From: Paulownia fortunei | Lineage: Eukaryota; Streptophyta; Magnoliopsida; Lamiales; Paulowniaceae | Length of the DNA: 64,000 nucleotides | Assembly (NCBI GenBank): GCA_019321725.1 | Contig: CM033118.1 | Location: forward strand, 14,224,071 to 14,288,070 | Reading direction: 5' to 3' | In this document: piece after piece, positions 10,836 to 22,750 of the stretch | Layout: each line of letters starts with the position of its first letter | How positions within the stretch are numbered: the stretch's first letter is position 1 | Position numbers and translations under genes: made by a program | Notes under the pieces: model-generated | What the model was told of the DNA's origin: nothing | Databases searched by the model: none | The model's input: the letters and a program-made list of their open reading frames with translations, nothing else

Positions 10836-12323
10836 TTCTTTCCAAGACAAAGTCCTTTTCATCTTTTATTAGGAGTCTTTAATTCTAGTAATTAAAACTC
10901 CTAATGAGCCTCTGACCCATGGGCTTGGCCTCTAATTAATTGTTAAAATCCAATTAATTAATCTCCATCATTTTAGAAAAGCCTAAGTTAATTAATTGAT
11001 CAAATCAATTAATTAATTGATTTCATAAAAGGCCACCTAATTAAATTAAACCTAAATGATTGAATTAATTTAACTTTTAAAATTAATTTAAGCCTAGCTA
11101 ATTAATTGATACAATCAATTAATTAACTCACTCGAATGAGGTCCTAATTCTCATTAGGTCCAATTAAATAATTATATTAATTAAATAGATAAAATAATTT
11201 ATTTTTTCAAATTAATTCTAGCTCAAGTTAATTATTCACCATTAATTAATTTAATCCAACACCTTGGATCACATTAGTTTAGAAGTATATCATTTCGATA
11301 TGTGTGTGTGACTCATTGGGTTCACAATTAAGCTAGTAGTGGACTTGCAATATTTGCAACTTATGTATAAATTAATATTCTAATTAATTAATTCACTTAA
11401 AATTAACTCTTTAATTCCAACAACCTCAGAAGTCAAGAAAAACATCTAACAGTACATCTTGACTACCTAGTTTTAAGTGAATAGCAATTGAAGTTTTTCT
11501 ATTATGAGTATAATAAAAATACAGTCCTTCCATCAACTAATCCCCTGATTAAGTTTAGGGGCATGGATTATTAGTCAAAATTCTATTATGCTTAATAATT
11601 ATGATTTAATTTCATGTCATAATGATCCTTTGATGAATCACTAAAAAACCCCATGTCTAGTATTCATCCTGCCTTAGTCAAGATTTTCAAGATCAAAGAC
11701 TATAAAAATATAGGAGATTCACCTATTCAACTAGATAGGTGACAACTTTTGTTGGCCACTCATTGATCTCCTTACACAAAGATCATAAACCCAACATAAA
11801 CTCCTTATGATGGTCATGTAATTGAAAAGTACATCAGAGTACATGATGTCGTGCACAAGGCCACCATGGTGCCTCAAGTCTAAGAACTATTTAATGCACT
11901 ATCTAACTAGAAAAGTCTCATTCGACAAACATCGTTTCTAATTGAGAATTTCTATGGGATATTCAGTATAGTTGTTCCCTAACTAGAACCCACACAAATG
12001 CGCTAGCGTCCCTACGTTAATGTTTGTGGAATGAGACATTCTTCTTTCGAGCATGCATTGTGTGTGCGACTCAATTAGGCCTATCGATATCCCATCTCAA
12101 TGAACCCCTAACTTGGAACAAGTTTAAGATCAATGCTATAAAATCATATTTCATAATCGTCATTATATGCGCGATCATGCCCTATACCTATCTTCAATCT
12201 AAGGACTCTATCTAATTGACAAGATAATTAAAGATAAAAAAATGCCTTTTATTGATAAATATCATGAATAAGAATATTTTTACAAGAGCATAAAAGCTAG
12301 TCACTAATTAGCTCGTTGGGCAC
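10836..12323 (-). mobile_element. Copia LTR, inverted, cut near its start
   Basis: On the minus strand this follows the copia LTR order seen at 20640-22750. Near 12290-12320 it has the GCCCAACGAGCTAATTAGTG block that lies about 12 bp inside the LTR start; the first bases are replaced by the Athila LTR beginning at 12324. Near 10850-10930 are the CCAAGCCCATGGG and CTCATTAGGAGTTTTAATTA blocks, after which it is lost at the hAT join. It is plausibly the 5' LTR of the minus-strand copia at 7.6-10.2 kb. Confidence 0.75.
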
Positions 12324-13896
12324 TGATAAGTTGATTTTATACCAACAATTCATATACCTTTTGATTAATATTTAGTTTTTTTTCAAGTATTTTTGTTACT
12401 TTTTATGCATTTAGTGTGAAATCTTGTAGGTAATGACAAAATGAGAAGAAAATGGAAAGAAACCAAAAACTTGGTTGAAATATTGAAGAATCCGAATTGT
12501 GGTGTGACTGATAGCAGTTTTTGTATTTCAATCATAACTCTTTGATCCAACATCATTTTGATTTGATTATTCAACAAATGGAAATCCAAGAGATAGATCT
12601 ATAATGTTTATGTTTTTCACAAAACCCAATTCTATCTCTATAAATGAGAAAACCTGAGTTCAAGAGTCAGCAGTGGGCTAAAATTTTCTAGGATGACACA
12701 TCTTAGTATTTCTAGAATAACTCTCTCCACAGAAGTCATATTTAGTTGATTCAAGTTTCAATAGAAAGATAACACATATAACCAGTTTGGCCTAAAAATT
12801 GGTGAAAAATTGATTGAAAGAGGCTATAAGCGCTGCAAAAACTAATTTTGGACAGCAAGTGCAACGCCTAGGCACTGCACATACTGTTTTGGACAGAATA
12901 GGCAGCGTGTATGCTGCCGGGCAGACAAGGTCAAAATTGGCATTTTTCCCTCTATAGGGCATTTACCATCTATTTTGAGGGATTCCAAGAGCCTTCAAAT
13001 TAGTTTTTGTAAGGAGAAGAGTGAGGAAACGCCAAGAAACAAGGAGACTTGGAGAGAAGAAGACCATTCTTAGAGACAAACCATTCTCGGAGACAAGGAG
13101 AGCTTCAACCATTACTTCTACTTCACAAATTGGTGAACAATTTCCATGTTCTTTCTTATGTATTTCTTGAAGTTGTATTCATCCATTATGAGCTAAACTT
13201 TTATTTCTAGAGGATGGTGTAACCTTATTTGATCATATGTTTTGAATTCTAATCAATATTAGTTCAAGTTATTCATCTTGTTTGTGTTATCTTGTTTAGT
13301 ATTGCATCTTGATTATTTGGCAATTAATTGAGATTGTTGATGTATGAGATTCGATACTTAAGAGATGGAAGATTATACATGATCATAAGGGTAACACAAC
13401 CTAGGAATCATAGAGTTGAGAAGCTTATGAAACCTTTGAAGTTTTGAAGATGAATTTATTGAACTTTTGTAGAGTTTTATTCTCGAGTTTTTATAGACAT
13501 ATTGGAATTCGTGTTAGAACTCATAGTTAATTCGACACTCGAGAGATGGAATTAATGAGCTTAGGAATTATTAACTTAATGTATTATTGACTTGAATTGG
13601 TATATTTTTGGAAGAAAGAACATAGGTGATAATTAGGTGAATCATTCCTCTAGATTTTCTTGCTCATAAGGTGTTTGTTGAATTGCTTCTAAAAACTCCA
13701 TTCTTGTATATGCATTTTTATGTTAGTTTACTTTGTTTACCAATCATCACTCGATTTTCTAGATAAAATTAGGACTATTTGAACTACGGTACTTAATGTA
13801 TTTTTTTATTACAATCCTTGTGGATATGATACTTAGCTCATCATTATATTAAAATTTGACATCATGCACTTGCGGTTTGCACAATTTTCAAAAACA
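12324..13896 (+). mobile_element. Athila (Ty3/gypsy) 5' LTR
   Basis: A 1573-bp LTR beginning TGATAAGTTGATTTTATACC and ending TTTTCAAAAACA, directly followed by a worn primer binding site. Inverted copies of the same LTR occur at 38028-39587 (full length), 5189-6228 and 48480-48893. It contains the short palindromic GCCTAGGCACTGC motif near 12870 and CTCGAGAGATGG-type blocks. It interrupts an inverted copia LTR on its left. Confidence 0.85.
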
Positions 13897-13916
13897 AATT
13901 TTTTCTGTTGCTGGGA
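13897..13916 (+). other. Degenerate Athila primer binding site
   Basis: AATTTTTTCTGTTGCTGGGA directly after the LTR resembles the conserved TTGGCGCCGTTGCCGGGGA of plant Athila/Tat elements, with the CpG and GC-rich positions decayed. Its position supports the LTR end assigned at 13896. Confidence 0.65.
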
Positions 13917-14034
13917 TTTTTTTTATCATAATTGCATTAATAATGTTATAACTTAATCTTGATTTTAATTTAGATTGTTTTTACTTTCTTCCCATATTTG
14001 ATGTTTTGTCTTACATTGAATTATACGTATTTGT

Positions 14035-15530
14035 ATGCGTAAGGCTAGGAGTCTTGACTTGGGTTATATTGATCTAGAAATTGAGCGGACTCTTCAAGCT
14101 ATTAGAACAACGAAAAGAGTTGACAATCAAACCATGGCAGATAACATCAACAATGCTAATGTGAACACCAATCTTCCATTACAACAACCACCACCACAAC
14201 GAGCTATTCATGACTATTTTCAACCAACCATGAACCAAAACTACTCCAGGATAGCTCAATAACCGATCAATGCCAATAATTTTGAACTTAAACCAGCTCT
14301 CATTAGCATGGTTCAACAAAACCAATTTGGAGGAAGTGCGGTGGAGGATCTAAATGCGCACTTAGCTATGTTTTTGGAGATTTATAACACCATCAAAATG
14401 AATAGAGTGCCTGATGATACCATTAGACTTCGCTTATTTCCATTCTCACTCTAGGACAAAGCTAGGCTATGGTTACAATCTTTTGCACCATGTAGCATAC
14501 CGAGTTGGAATGACTTGACACAAAAATTCCTTGCTAAGTACTTTCCACCAAGCAAGACACTTCAACTCAAAAGTGAGATAGCTCAATTCCGTCAATAAGA
14601 TTTTGAGCCACTATATGAAGTTTGGGAGAGGTTTAAAGATTTTCTAAGAAGGTGTCCTCAACATGGTTATGAGGATTGGTAGCAGGTACAATACTTCTAC
14701 AATGATTTGAACGCGCAAACTCAAACCATAATAGATGCTGCCGCAGGTGGGACTTTGATGTCTAAGACTGAAAATGAAGCCCATATTTTGCTGGAGGAGA
14801 TGGCTACTAATAGCTATCAATGGTCTTCCGAGAGGTCTTCCATTAAAAAGGTTGTTGGTGCTCTTTCTAACCAAATTGCAGCTTGGACTTCTAATGGAGC
14901 TTCTTAAGAAATGGATTCCATGGCATCCACCAATACTTCATTTATGGAAACCAAAGGTAATAAGGAGGTAAACTTTGTTAATAATTGTAATTTCAATTTC
15001 AGGGGAAATCAACTACCTACTCATTACCATCCGTGGCTCAAAAATTATTTTTTCATATGCCAATAATCGAAATGTGCTTCAACCCCCATTAGGTTACAAT
15101 AATCCAACATATCCCAACCCTCAAGTAGGTGAGAAAAAGGCATCTTTGGAGGATTTGATCAGCACTTTCATTGGTGAGACAAGAGCCCGATTGAATAAGG
15201 ATAAAGCAAAGATAGAAAATATTGAGACTCAATTGGGGCAGCTAACTTCAAGTTTAGGAGTTCAAATGAAATCAATGGAGAACCAAATTGGATAGCTTGC
15301 TACTGAAATTAATGCTCAAAAATATAAAGGAAACTTTCCAAGTGATACAGAAATCAATCCAAGAGAGCATTGCAAAGCTCTCCAGCTTCGAAGTGGAACT
15401 AAAATCAAAGGGCCAAAAATGAAAAGTTCTAAAGTTGATGAGCCAATGGGAAGCACTTCAAGTGAAAGTCCTATAGAGGAACAACCAAATGAAGAAAAAA
15501 TGCAATCAAATGAACAAACAGAGGGCTAAG
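14035..15530 (+). pseudogene. Athila gag, inactivated
   Basis: The reading frame starts at 14035 (MRKARSLDLGY) and continues through an N-terminal Gln/Pro-rich stretch into the retrotransposon gag domain (about 14290-14700), with the typical FPFSL, ARLWL, FLAKYFPPSKT and YEVWERFKDFLRRCPQHG blocks. Stops break the frame at 14260, 14452, 14596, 14680 and 14905. A shift precedes the block at 14975-15295, which ends in the ENIETQLGQL helix. The tail (HCKALQLRSGT, near 15370-15400) matches the Athila gag end. No zinc knuckle was seen, as is usual for this lineage. Confidence 0.85.
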
Positions 15531-16330
15531 AAGCTAAAATCTACTCCTAACTTTGAAACTTCTAAATTTAATGTTCCCATTATTTTTCCACAAATATTTC
15601 AAAAGAAAAAGATTGAATGACAATTTGCAAAATTTCTAGAAATCTTCAAGAAAATTCATATTAATATTCCTTTTGTATATGCTATTGAGAAAATGCCCAA
15701 CTATGCCAAGTTTATGAAAGATGTGATGTCAAGAAAAAGGCGATTGGTGGAGTTGAAACCGTGAATCTCACAGAGGAGTGTAGTGCCATTTTACAGAAAA
15801 AGCTTTCTCAAAAATTAAAGATCCAGGGAGTTTTACTATTCCTTGTACCATAGGAGGATCTTTCTTTGATAAAGCATTATGTGATTTGAGCAAGTATTAA
15901 TTTGATGCCACTTTCTGTTTTCAGGAAATTAGGAATTGGAAAAGTTAAGCCATCCACATCACCTTATAATTGGCGGATAGGTCTCTCACCTATCCAAGAG
16001 GAGTTGTTGAAGATGTATTGATAAAAGTGGATAAATTCATATTTCCTACAGATTTTGTAGTGTTAGATCCATAGGAAGACTAAGAAATTTCTTTAATTCT
16101 TGGTCGACCATTCCTTGCTACGAGATGTGCTTTGATTGATGTGCAACACGGTGAATTAACTCTAAGAGTTAATGATGATGAAGTGATGTTTAACATTTAT
16201 CGTGTATTAAAGTTTCAAGAGGAACCATACACTTGTAATAAGATTGAAATGTTAGAAACTTGCTTGCATGATCATTTTCTCAAACAAATTCCTACTGAAC
16301 CTTTGGAGTGATGTATTGATATTGCAAGGT
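15531..16330 (+). pseudogene. Athila protease region, inactivated
   Basis: Recognisable blocks are [22 protein letters not shown] near 15820-15890 (shown here only as a landmark), RSLTYPRGVVEDVLIKVDKF near 15970-16030 and ILGRPFLATRCALIDVQ near 16095-16145. The family's D-L-G-A active-site turn is destroyed, since CDL is followed by Ser-Lys-Tyr and a stop. Frames shift several times. A linker to RT follows at 16330-16469. Confidence 0.8.
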
Positions 16331-16468
16331 AATGACCATGATATTGATAATGATGATTTAATGCATTACTTGCTTTTTCTTGAATCAGGAGAGGTGGAGT
16401 TAAAAAAGGATAAATGAAAGAAAGCAATAGGAGATACCACAATCAAGGAACAAATAATATCACTGGAG

Positions 16469-17990
16469 TTGAAAGCACTTCTCGAGCATTTATGGTATAA
16501 ATTTCTAGGTGCTAACAACACGTATCCAGTAATTATTTCTGCATCCCTATCTCCTGTAGAGGTTGAGAAATTGCTTCATATTTTAAGAGAGCATAAATCT
16601 GCTATTGGTTGGTCAATTTCTGATTTAAAAGGTATTAGTCCTTCAATTGTCATGCATAAAATCTTAATGGAAGAATCTTTCAAACCATCTATTGAACATT
16701 ATTGTAGACTAAATCCTACAATGAAAGAGGTTGTAAGAAATGAAGTCTTGAAATGGTTGAATGCCGGAATTATTTATGCAATTTTTGATAGTTCTTAGGT
16801 GAGTCCAGTTCAAGTAGTTCCAAAAAAGGATGGCATGACCATAATTCAAAATGATAACAATGAATTAATACCAACAAGGACAGTCACAGGTTGGCGAGTA
16901 TGTATTGATTATAGAAAACTCAACAAAGCTACTCATAAAGACCATTTTCCCCTTCCATTTATTGATCAAATGTTAGACCGACTTATAGGGTATCAATACT
17001 ATTATTTTCTTGATAGTTATTCGGGATACAATCAAATTGTCATAGCACCCAAAGACCAAGAGAAAACAACATTCACATGCCCTTATGGTACTTTTGTTTT
17101 TTGAAGAATGCCATTTGAATTATGTAATGCCCCAACCACATTTCAAAGATGTATGATGGCAATTTTTCATGATATGGTGGAGAACATAATGGATGATTTT
17201 TTAGTATTTGGCTCATCATTTGATTTATGTCTACATAATTTTTCTCTTGTTTTGCAGAGATGTGAGGAGGCTAATCTTGTTTTAAATTATAAAAAATAAC
17301 ACTTTATGGTTAAAGAAGGTATTGTTTTAGGTCACCGAGTGTCCTCCGAAGGACTTAAGGTAGACCGAGCAAAAATTATTGCTATTGAAAAACTTCCACC
17401 ACCAATCAATGTGAAAGCTATTCATAGTTTTTTGGGACATGCCGGGTTTTATAGAAGATTCATTAAAAAAATTTCAAAAATTGTAAAGCCATTTAATTTT
17501 AATGTTGATTGCTCACAGGCCTTTGATCACATCAAGAAGGCTCTCATTTCAGCTCCTATTATGGTGGTACTGGATTGGATCCAACCATTTGAACTTATGT
17601 GTGATGCTAGTGATTATGCGATTGGAGCAGTGTTAGGACAAAGAAAAGATAAAATTTTCAGGGTCATTTACTATGCAAGCCGAACACTTGATGATGCTCA
17701 ACAAAATTACACCACAACTGAAAAAGAATTATTAGCCGTTATGTTTGCATTTGATAAATTTTGTGCTTATCTTATAGGTACCAAGGTGATAGTGTATACC
17801 GATCATGCTGCTATTAAGTACCTCTTTGCCAAAAAGAATACAAAACCAAGGCTAATCCGGTGGATACTCCTTCAAGAATTTGATCTTGAAATCAAAGATA
17901 AGAAGGGAAGTAAAAATGTGGTGGCGGATCACTTATCGAGGTTGGAGCATAAAAATGAAAACTTTGAAGGACTAATTAAAGAATTTTTCC
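16469..17990 (+). pseudogene. Athila reverse transcriptase and RNase H, nearly in frame
   Basis: One frame runs from 16469 to 18508 with only three stops, at 16796, 17102 and 17297. RT blocks appear in order: KDGMTII, WRVCIDYRKLNKATHKDHFP, FLDSYSGYNQI, TFTCPYGTF and the catalytic IMDDFLVF (YMDD-type, both Asp kept). RNase H (about 17500-17950) keeps its acidic residues in [28 protein letters not shown] and VADHLSR. The first two stops replace an expected Trp (TGG to TAG) and Arg (CGA to TGA), as expected from C-to-T change. This is the best-preserved part of the element but it is not translatable as it stands. Confidence 0.9.
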
Positions 17991-19306
17991 TAGATGAGTT
18001 TATTTTGGCAATCGAAGATAATTTACCTTGGTATGCAAATTTTGTGAATTATCTTGCAGGAGGATTATTACCCCCGGACCTCACATATCATCAAAAGAAA
18101 AAATTCTTACATGATGTGAAATCATATTTATGGGATGATCCCTTGCTTTTCAAAATGTATTCAGATTCTGTGATTCGGAGATGCATTCCAATGGAGGAAA
18201 TAAATGAAATTCTTAAGCACTGTCATTCAACCCCATGTGGTGGTCATTTCGGACCTACAAGGATAGCTTCTATGGTATTGCAATCTGGTTTTGATTTGCC
18301 AACTTTGTTTAAGAATTGTTATGCTTTTGTGCAGATATATGACTGGTGTCAAAGGACTGGAACAATTACTAGATGCCATGAGCTTCCTTTGACTAACATG
18401 ATGGAAGTTGAACTCTTTGATGTTTGGGGTATTGATTTCTTGGACCATTTTCTCCATCAAATGGTCGTTCATACATTTTGTTCATTGTGGATTATGTTTC
18501 CAAGTTGATAGAAGCAATTGTCACACCTACTAATGATGCCAAGGTAGTGCTTAAATTCTTGCACAAATATATTTTCACTCGTTTTGGCTCACCTAGAGCA
18601 ATTGTAAGTGATGAAGGTTCTCATTTATGCAATAAAATGTTTAATAACCTTTTGGCTAAGTATGGTGTAAGACATAAGGTAGCTCTTGGATATTATTCAC
18701 AATCAATTGGACAAGCCAAAATCTCAAATCGGGAAGTGAAGCAAATCCTTGAGAAAACGGTAAGCATTAATCGAAAGGATTGGGCACATAAGCCTGATGA
18801 TGCATTGTGGGCATACCGCACAACATATGAAACTCCTATAGGTATGTCTCCTTATCGATTAGTTTATGGAAAATCTTGTCACCTTCCTGTTAAGCTAAAA
18901 CATAGAGCATATTGGGCTGTGCAATAGTTAAATTTTGATACAAAGGCAACAAAAGAAAAAAGATTGTTGTAACTCAATGAAATGGAGGAATTTAGGCTTT
19001 ATGCCTATGAAAATGCTAAAATTTATAAAGAAAAAACAAAACAATAGCATGACAAAATGATCTTGAGAAGGGAATTTCAACTCGAACAACTTATGTTGCT
19101 TTTTAATTCTAGATTAAAACTTTTTTGGGAAAATTAAAATCTAGATGGTCTAGTCCCTTTATTGTCAACAAGACAATTCTATTTGGGGCAGTTGAGTTCA
19201 AAGGTAAGGATGACATAGTATTTCGTGTCAATGGACAGAGGTTGAAATATTATTATGGCAATGAAATTTGGAAGATGTCTAATCTTCCACTTGGAGAAGC
19301 AATCTA
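17991..19306 (+). pseudogene. Athila integrase, frameshifted
   Basis: The zinc-binding HHCC region lies at about 18210-18360 ([15 protein letters not shown], then YDWCQRTG). The catalytic core starts at FDVWGIDF near 18415 and is broken by a frameshift between about 18440 and 18480. It resumes at 18478 with [17 protein letters not shown]-type [10 protein letters not shown] and [10 protein letters not shown], so the three acidic positions are present but split over two frames. The C-terminal part (18928-19306) has stops but keeps LKSRWSSPFIV and DIVFRVNGQRLK, typical of the Athila pol end. Confidence 0.85.
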
Positions 19307-20155
19307 AGGTATTCAATTTTGTTCTACTTAAAGATTTTAAATAAAGCATTTCTTGGGAGGCAACCCAAGCTCTTTTTTCTTATTTTGTGCGTATTGTTAT
19401 TCTTGTGTTGTTTCATATCATGATAATTGTTCCTTTATATTTTACTCATTTTTGTAGGTTAAAGGCTAAACACCACCCATTTTCAGGAAAGTCCCCTTGT
19501 TTTACAATTCTTTCAATCAATAAGGACAATGTTTATATTAAGTTTTGGGGGGAGTTTAAGAGTTTAGGATTATTGCTTGTTGTTTGAAAATTTTACTGAT
19601 AAACTATGTGCATACTTGAAAAAAAAAGTAAATATTAGAATTTGTACGTTTGTTTACGTGTCTAAATTTTCAAAATTTGATTTTAGTTACTTTATGAGGC
19701 CTTGTAAATCTTGATGCACTAAGCAGTTTGTTGAGTTACATTTAATTGTTTAAAGATAGTTTATAAGGTCTAATTATTTCCTAAATGATCCCACCAACCT
19801 CAAGAACTTGCTTGATCAGTAGCCGAGGGGAAATCTTAGGTGGCATAACATTAGGAAAATGATTTAGGCTATTTTTGGACCGTTTGAGCCTTTGAAGCTA
19901 ACCTATATTTGAATTATTCTCTAGTGTCCCCTCTTGAACCTATTAAAATAATTCTTTGAATAACTTATACACATTATCAAGCTTTATAAAAAAAATCAAT
20001 ATTCTACCCTTTTTTCTTCTCATTTACACAATCATTCTAGAATATACTGTTGTATTCAACAAAAAAAAGGAGAGAAAGAAAAACAAAAATAAAGAGAAGG
20101 AAAGATTGAAAAAAAAGAAAAATAAAAAAGATTATGGATTGAGGTGTATGATTTG
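19307..20155 (+). mobile_element. Athila 3' internal noncoding region
   Basis: It contains the family's landmark TTGGGAGGCAACCCAAG (near 19353) and TTTTGGGGGGAG (near 19543) shortly after pol, followed by the long noncoding tract usual before an Athila 3' LTR. No env-like frame is recognisable; the Lys-rich frame at 19956-20156 is low-complexity. The expected 3' LTR is missing. At about 20155-20180 the sequence changes to a copia LTR. Confidence 0.7.
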
Positions 20156-20179
20156 AACTCCCTAAAACAAATAAAACCC

Positions 20180-20615
20180 CATTGCATATAACAAAAGAAC
20201 CAAATAATTATTAAAACTTAAAATTAAATTAAGGAGTTAAATTAATTTAACTAATATAAATAATAAGATTGTCTATATTAGGCCAATTTAATTAGGTGGT
20301 CCTATGGAACCAATTTGATTAGAATTGACTAATTAATAAAGATTAATTAATAAGCAAGCTCAAGGTATTATGCTCGTAGGAGAAGCCCTTTGGAAGTCTT
20401 TAATTCAGAATTAAAGACTCCATGTCTTAGATGGAAACTAACTAAGACTTACAGTCTTATAAGAAAAGAAATCAAAGACTTCTCTTATATAGAAAGAAAC
20501 TTGAGATAAAATAGGAATGGATTAAGGTAAGATATAGTAGAATTCTAAGTTACAAGATGAGAGAATTTTTTGCCTCCTCTCTATTTTATATACACGCACT
20601 CAGATACATGAGCAA
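20180..20615 (+). mobile_element. Copia LTR 3'-half fragment
   Basis: TTAATTAA-rich sequence followed by a TTAAAGACTCC block, a CAAAGACTTCTC block and TTTTATATACACGCACTC near 20583, which matches the order of the copia LTR promoter region (compare TGTATAAATACACCC near 22217). It stops abruptly before the LTR end and is joined to a purine tract and the start of another LTR. Confidence 0.6.
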
Positions 20616-20639
20616 TTAGCTTTAGGACAAGTGTGTGAT
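20616..20639 (+). other. Copia polypurine-tract region
   Basis: TTTAGGACAAGTGTGTGAT resembles the CTAGGGCAAGTGGAAGAT that precedes the 3' LTR at 37134. It marks the LTR start at 20640. Confidence 0.55.
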
Positions 20640-22750
20640 TTTTAAAGTAGTACCAGACGAGCCAATTAGTGATGAGAATTTATACTCTTATAAAAACAGT
20701 TTTATTTATGATGTCCACTAATAAAAGCACTTTTTATCTTTAATAGCACTGTCAATTAGATAAAGTCTTTAGATCATACTTAGCTACAAGAAAAGGTCGC
20801 GTATATGATGAGGATCATAGATCTTGCCTCTATGGCCATGATCTTAAACGTTCTTCTAATCGAGGGTTCATTGAGATGGAACATCGATAAGCTCGATTAA
20901 CTTACACATATGATACATGATTCAAAAGATAATATCTCATTCCATCGACATTTGCGTAGGGATGCTACTGGATGTGTGTGGGTGCTGTTGAGAGTAAGTA
21001 CAATGAACGTCCCATAGAAAATATGTCGAATGAGAATTCCTAGTTATGATAGTGCATTACCAAGTCCTTAGACTTGAGGTACCATAGTGGCCTTGTGCAT
21101 GACATTATGTACTTTGATGTATTTTTTGATTGCGTGACAACCATAAAGGGTTTATATTAGGTATATGATCTTCGTGTATGGAGGTCAATGAGTGGCCAAC
21201 AAAGGATTTGTCACCTATCTGGCTGAATAGGTGAATCTCCTATGTTTTTGTAGTCCTTGATCCTAAAGACATTGGCCAAGGTAGGATGAATACAAGATGT
21301 GGGTTTTCTAGTGATTCATCAAAGGATCAATGTGACCTGAAATGAAATCATGATTATTAAATCATAATAGGGTGTCAACTATAATCCATGTCATAGACTT
21401 GATTAGAAGATTAGTTGACCAAAGGATCATATTTGCATGGTACTCATAACACAAAATGTTCACTTGCTATTCACCTAGGACTAGGTAGTCAAGATGCACT
21501 GCTAGGTGTTTCCTTTTAATTATGAGGTTCTTGGAATTAACTCCTTAATTTTAAGTGAATTAATTGATTGGATTAGTCAATTGGAATAATAATTTATTCA
21601 TAAGTTATAAAAGTTGCAAGCCCACTACTAGCTTAGTTGTGAATTTAATAGATCACACACAAATCGAGATGATCTACTTCTAATCTCATGTGATCCAAGG
21701 TGTTGGATTAATTTAATTAATTATGATTAATTAACTTGAGCTAGAACTAACTTAATGAGTTAAATTAATTCTTTTAATTAAATAATAAAATTATTTAATT
21801 TGACCTAATAAAGATTAGGGGCTAATGGGAGTGAGTTAATTAAATGATTAATTAATTATTAGCTATTCTTAAATTAATTTAACCAATTGAAATAAATAGA
21901 TTATTTTATTTAGGCTTAATTTGATTAGGTAGCCTTTTATGGAACAAATTAAGTAATAGATTTAACCAATTAACTGAATTATGCTTTTATTAACTTATGG
22001 AGATCAATACTTGAACTTTAGTAATTAGTTAGAGTCCAAGCCCATGGGGTTAAAGTCCCATTAGGAGTTTTAATTATTTAGATTAAAAGCTCCTAATAAA
22101 AGATGGAAAGGTCTATGTCTTGAAATGATAAGAAAGAATCAAAAGAGATAAAAGAGGAGGTATCCTAATTGGATTGGTAAAAAGTTACCTAATTGGATTA
22201 GGGCCACACAAGAATGTATAAATACACCCTAGGTGGCTGAAAATTACTAGCTTTGGTAGTCAAATTTTAGACCACCCCATCTCCTCTCCATCTACAAGAA
22301 AGTGTTTTCATAAAAAAGGTTCCATCCTTTTTTTGATAAAAATACAATTCTTCTAATCACATGTTAATTTAAGAATTATTATACACTCTAAAATTAGATT
22401 GGAAACAAAGAGACTAAATTTTTGTGGGTTGCTCGAGGTATGGATATCATTGGAGGAGTTACACTTGGAGTTCTTAGTGAACCCTTTGGGAGATTCCAAT
22501 GAAAGATTTTGTGTGGAGTTTGAGGAATTTGAATTCCTTCATATTCTTTATCTACTGAAGTTCTTGAAAGGTATAATCTCGTGAAACAAATTCATTTAAT
22601 TATATTAAGCAAACAATCAGAAATGTAAACTAAAAATTGCATTGAATCCGGGATTAGTTATTTTATACATATGATGTACATTTTTATTTCAATTATTGAA
22701 AATTTTAAATTTTCACTACGTATGTGATCCCATGATTTTGTGAACCCACA
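20640..22750 (+). mobile_element. Copia LTR, near full length
   Basis: It starts TTTTAAAGTAGTACCAGACGAGCC (TGTTAGAGTAGT-type), continues through AAGTCTTTAGATCAT and GTAAGTACAATGAACG, has a candidate TATA box in TGTATAAATACACCC near 22217, and ends about 22750 before a degenerate primer site. Length is about 2.1 kb. A short frame at 22399-22584 lies in the transcribed leader and has no recognisable domain. Confidence 0.75.

Noticed and set aside
19956..20156. Lys-rich frame as an Athila env-like gene
   Set aside because: Low-complexity A-rich sequence with no membrane segment or family block.
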